DNA of 38,875 bases, taken from positions 291,655 to 330,529 of the forward strand of contig NZ_JAMQBK010000008.1 of assembly GCF_023701485.1 (NCBI RefSeq), given 5' to 3'. Both the position numbers and the translations under genes were made by a program. Shown piece by piece: positions 36,121 to 38,875 of the stretch (positions are counted from its first letter, which is position 1; each line of letters starts with the position of its first letter). The notes beneath the pieces were generated by a model. The model worked only from the letters and a program-made list of their open reading frames with translations. It had not been told where the DNA came from and ran no database searches. The stretch comes from Aporhodopirellula aestuarii (GTDB taxonomy: Bacteria; Planctomycetota; Planctomycetia; Pirellulales; Pirellulaceae).

Positions 36121-37089
36121 TTAGGCGTGAATTGTTGGTTGCTGGAGTAGAGAAGAATCCACGAAGAGTGAGTCTCCGTTCGCCAATGCGACGGCTCCTG
36201 CTGAGGAGACCACGTCGGCCTCGTCTTGGCGTTCGCTCAAATTCTGCTCAACCAAAATGTCCTCAGTGGGGAGCGAAGGCATGTACCGGAGTTTGCGTTC
36301 GTCAAAGCTCAGCCAATTGCGGAGCCGGATGAAGTCGGGGTCACCGTGGATGCGGCGGATGTGGAACGGATCGTCGCCCACCAAGTTGTAAGCGCCGAAC
36401 GCACTACAGACGCCGCGGATCCCACAACGACGTGCAACTTCGAACACGGCGGGACGCATTTGCTCAGGCATGCCGAACGGAACGGCAAAATAGTCGATCG
36501 GCTCGCCGATCATCATTTCGAGATCCATCTTCGCATCGACAATCTCGGATTCGAGTTCCTGATACGTCGTGATCGTGTTGAAGTCGACGTGGTTCGCGGT
36601 GTGCAAGCCGATTTCGATTCCACCCTTTGCCGCGGCGCGGAGTTGTTCGATCGTATTGGTCGCGAGTGGGCATCCGGCTTCTACGTCATGTGCAAACGGT
36701 CGTCCGTGACGGACGTGTTCGGTTGCGACAAAATACGTACATGGAATTCGGTTTCGGATTAGCCATGGGATGGCCGATTGCATGTTCTCCGCGTAACCAT
36801 CGTCAAACGTGATGCAGACGGCAGGACGTGGTGAGCAGTTTTCTTGGAGCCGTTTTTGCGCTTCGCCGAGCGAGATGATTTCGTAATGTTCTCGGCAATA
36901 TTCGACGTGACGAATGAATTGGTCGGTCGAGATCGTCCAATCGTTGGGATGGCAGTCGGCGACTCGGTGGTAGAACAATACCGAGATCGGTGCCTGATTT
37001 GCTGCGGCGAGGTCCCGCATCCGCTTGGACCTTCGGTGACGGCTAAGCGTGTAGCGGGTGCCCAAGGCGAGGGTGCGGAGGAAATTCAC
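36121..37089 (-). CDS. Polysaccharide deacetylase (NodB-like, carbohydrate esterase 4)
   Basis: This would remove N- or O-acetyl groups from a polysaccharide. From GTG 37089 (322 residues, VNFLRTLALGTRYTLSRHRR) the NodB motifs are TFD96-D97-GY and H163-TAN-H167 (the metal-binding HxxxH), with ISVLFYHRVAD at the start of the fold and FAVPFGMPEQM later. The start is unsure: ATG 37020 (MRDLAAANQ) is possible and TTG 37161 less so. There is no signal peptide. It sits 12 bp upstream of the glycosyltransferase gene, which points to a surface polysaccharide locus. Confidence 0.88.
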   Translation of the reverse strand: MNFLRTLALGTRYTLSRHRRSKRMRDLAAANQAPISVLFYHRVADCHPNDWTISTDQFIRHVEYCREHYEIISLGEAQKRLQENCSPRPAVCITFDDGYAENMQSAIPWLIRNRIPCTYFVATEHVRHGRPFAHDVEAGCPLATNTIEQLRAAAKGGIEIGLHTANHVDFNTITTYQELESEIVDAKMDLEMMIGEPIDYFAVPFGMPEQMRPAVFEVARRCGIRGVCSAFGAYNLVGDDPFHIRRIHGDPDFIRLRNWLSFDERKLRYMPSLPTEDILVEQNLSERQDEADVVSSAGAVALANGDSLFVDSSLLQQPTIHA

Positions 37090-37324
37090 GGGGCGAGACG
37101 TTTGGCTTAGGGGGATGAACGGTCGGCAGAACGAGGGGAGGCCGACCGGCGAGAGCCACAACCAAGGCTATCTATTTTGTAAGTCACGCCTGCCCCCCGA
37201 GAGGATTCCCTGTCAGACTGAGGGTCTCCTATGCGCGAATTGGAGGCCGGTTTTGCGAGTCGGGACGATTGTGTCGATCACGCGAGAACCTGCTACGAAA
37301 ACCGTCTTTTTCCATCCTCTAAAA

Positions 37325-38626
37325 ATGCCCGTGTCCCCCCATTCGAATGCTCCCCGAATCGTCGTCATCGGCGCCGGCGCCGCCGGCATGATGGCGGCTG
37401 CTGTCGCGGCCCGGCGGCAGTGTGATGTCACGCTGTTGGAAAAGAATCGCAAGACGGGAGTCAAAATATTGATGTCGGGCGGAACCCGATGCAATCTCAC
37501 CCACGATACCGACGCGCGGGGAATCACCGAAGCGTTCGGCCACGCGAAACGATTTCTGCAACCGAGCGTCGGCAAATTTCCACCGACGGATGTGATCAAA
37601 CATTTCGAGCGGCTCGGCGTGGGGACCAAACGCGAAGTAACCGGAAAGATCTTTCCCAGCAGCAATCGGGCCCTCGATGTCCGCGACGCGATGCACCGCG
37701 ACATGCTCGATGCGGGCGTGCGGTTAGAAACCGAATCCGCCGTCCGCGGCATCCGCCCATCCGAGAGTGGCGGTTGGATCGTTTCGACAACCTCTCCCCA
37801 AGGCGAACATGAACTGACGGCAGATAAAGTGATTGTTACCGCGGGCGGGCGCAGTTGGCCGGGGTGTGGTACGACGGGAGACGCATACGAATGGTTGGCG
37901 AACCTCGGTCACTCGATCGTACCGACGCGTCCTGCCCTCGTGCCTTTGGTCGGCGGGACGGATGCGACTCGGGCACTTTCGGGGATCACGCTCGAAGATG
38001 TCGTCGCCGAGGTACACGACAACGCGACCGCATCATCCAAACGCCCGCTCGTTCGACGTCGGGCATCGTGGTTGTTCACACACTTCGGCTTTTCTGGACC
38101 CGCAGCAATGGATGTCAGCGGTGTGATGACGGCCGCGGAATCCATGCGCGATCGGAGATTGCAATTAGACATTCTTCCTGAAATCACCGAAGCGGAATTG
38201 CGAGAACGATTCTCTCGTCGAAGCGGTCCGGATGCCAAACAGACCGTCTACTCGACGATCGCCGCCTGGTTGCCTTCGCGGTTAGCGACCGAGCTGGTCG
38301 TTTCCTGTGGTGCGAGGACATCGGATGGCGACAAAACGCTCGCCGAATTCTCGACCGCTTCGATGAAGCAACTGATAGATTGTCTCAAGCGTTGGACGTT
38401 ACCGGTCTACGACACCCGGGGGTTTGCTAAGGCGGAAGTGACCGCGGGAGGCGTTTCGCTAAAAGACGTCGACCCACGAACGATGCACAGTCGCCGGGCT
38501 AATGGTTTGTACATCGCCGGGGAAGTCTTGGACGTCGACGGATGGATCGGCGGATACAATTTCCAAGCCGCATTTAGCACAGGCCGTGCGGCAGCCCTCG
38601 CGGCGACCGAGCCCGCCGAAGGCTAA
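37325..38626 (+). CDS. HI0933 / BaiN-family flavoprotein (NAD(P)/FAD-dependent oxidoreductase)
   Basis: A 433-residue Rossmann flavoprotein. The FAD-binding motif is VVIGAGAAGMMAA near residue 12, followed by LLEKNRKTGVKILMSGGTRCNLTH, a hallmark of the HI0933 (YhiN/BaiN) family. The C-terminal motif AEVTAGGVSLKDVDPRTMHS, then GLYIAGEVLDVDGWIGGYNFQAAF, is also typical. Most members are uncharacterised; some reduce steroid or other double bonds. ATG 37325 is chosen because homology starts just after it; an in-frame upstream extension to 37058 is antisense to the deacetylase gene. The gene is divergent from the polysaccharide locus. Confidence 0.92.
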   Translation: MPVSPHSNAPRIVVIGAGAAGMMAAAVAARRQCDVTLLEKNRKTGVKILMSGGTRCNLTHDTDARGITEAFGHAKRFLQPSVGKFPPTDVIKHFERLGVGTKREVTGKIFPSSNRALDVRDAMHRDMLDAGVRLETESAVRGIRPSESGGWIVSTTSPQGEHELTADKVIVTAGGRSWPGCGTTGDAYEWLANLGHSIVPTRPALVPLVGGTDATRALSGITLEDVVAEVHDNATASSKRPLVRRRASWLFTHFGFSGPAAMDVSGVMTAAESMRDRRLQLDILPEITEAELRERFSRRSGPDAKQTVYSTIAAWLPSRLATELVVSCGARTSDGDKTLAEFSTASMKQLIDCLKRWTLPVYDTRGFAKAEVTAGGVSLKDVDPRTMHSRRANGLYIAGEVLDVDGWIGGYNFQAAFSTGRAAALAATEPAEG

Positions 38627-38666
38627 GCAGGCATGCAGGAATCTTCTGGCGAAATTGCCGCGAAAT

Positions 38667-38756
38667 GTAGGCCGGACCGAGGCTTTGCGGGTTCCGGCAT
38701 TCACTTGCTCAGTTGTGCCGGAACTGCGTCGCTGACGCTCCTTGGTCCGGCCTACG
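38667..38756. repeat. Palindromic repeat family B, paired copy with 16-bp outer arms
   Basis: The outer arms GTAGGCCGGACCGAGG (38667-38682) and CCTTGGTCCGGCCTAC pair with one mismatch. Inner GCCGGAAC/GTTCCGGC-type elements recur between them. It is the same family as the units at 31237-31811 but 7 kb away, in the 3' flank of the flavoprotein gene. The remaining 120 bp to the window end show no gene. Confidence 0.85.
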
Positions 38757-38875
38757 TCGAACAGATCACGTTCAGCGGAATTGTCGTTATACCGAATCAG
38801 TTCCATTTGCTTGCTTAACGCCTATCCCGTTACCTTTCCGATCGACAAGTTTCCAGCAATGCTTTCATTTCCTGC

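Noticed and set aside
37090..37324. In-frame upstream extension of the flavoprotein and TTG extension of the deacetylase
   Set aside because: The two extensions overlap each other antisense across the divergent spacer, and neither carries conserved residues.

Overview
The window looks like a chromosomal piece of a planctomycete, most likely a Pirellulaceae member (Rhodopirellula-like). This is inferred from a DUF1549/DUF1553 plus DUF1501 pair and a second, solitary DUF1501 protein, from the moderate-to-high GC content, the scarcity of clear Shine-Dalgarno sequences, and several families of interspersed palindromic intergenic repeats. I see no rRNA, tRNA, CRISPR array, transposase or phage gene. 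It reads as ordinary core and niche-adaptation chromosome, with some unusual protein architectures.

Layout. Bases 200-1960 encode a secreted beta-lactamase-fold serine hydrolase. Bases 2250-5030 hold a minus-strand beta-carbonic anhydrase and a SulP/STAS anion transporter with an unusual helical insertion, probably for bicarbonate. Next come a rhomboid protease with a C-terminal extension (5570-6870) and a protein ending in a diadenylate-cyclase-like (DAC) domain (7210-8480). A secreted GH29 alpha-L-fucosidase follows (8900-10807), then a small membrane protein, a DUF1697 protein, yidD, a gamma-carbonic-anhydrase-like hexapeptide protein and a methyltransferase (10840-13690). The DUF1549/1553-DUF1501 operon spans 13911-17218.

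Bases 17250-25909 are a minus-strand group. mcsA and mcsB (protein arginine kinase and its zinc-finger activator) overlap by 4 nt, and downstream lies a double-length uvrA of 2239 codons. That protein carries two complete UvrA units in tandem plus a C-terminal extension of about 218 residues. Then come trpE, the solitary DUF1501 gene, and nadA coupled to a DUF423 membrane protein (26114-31197).

A 900-bp repeat-rich spacer holds palindromic elements and a decayed DUF423 fragment. It is followed by pyrB, a dihydroorotase homologue that has lost its metal ligands (PyrC'-type pseudo-enzyme), and rnpA, whose start codon overlaps the pyrC' stop (32106-34901). The end carries a glycosyltransferase and polysaccharide deacetylase operon and an HI0933-family flavoprotein.

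Points that most deserve a second look: the tandem UvrA next to mcsAB, the metal-ligand-free dihydroorotase coupled to rnpA, the DAC-domain protein, the SulP insertion, and the repeat families. No gene set amounts to an obvious new defence or mobile system.
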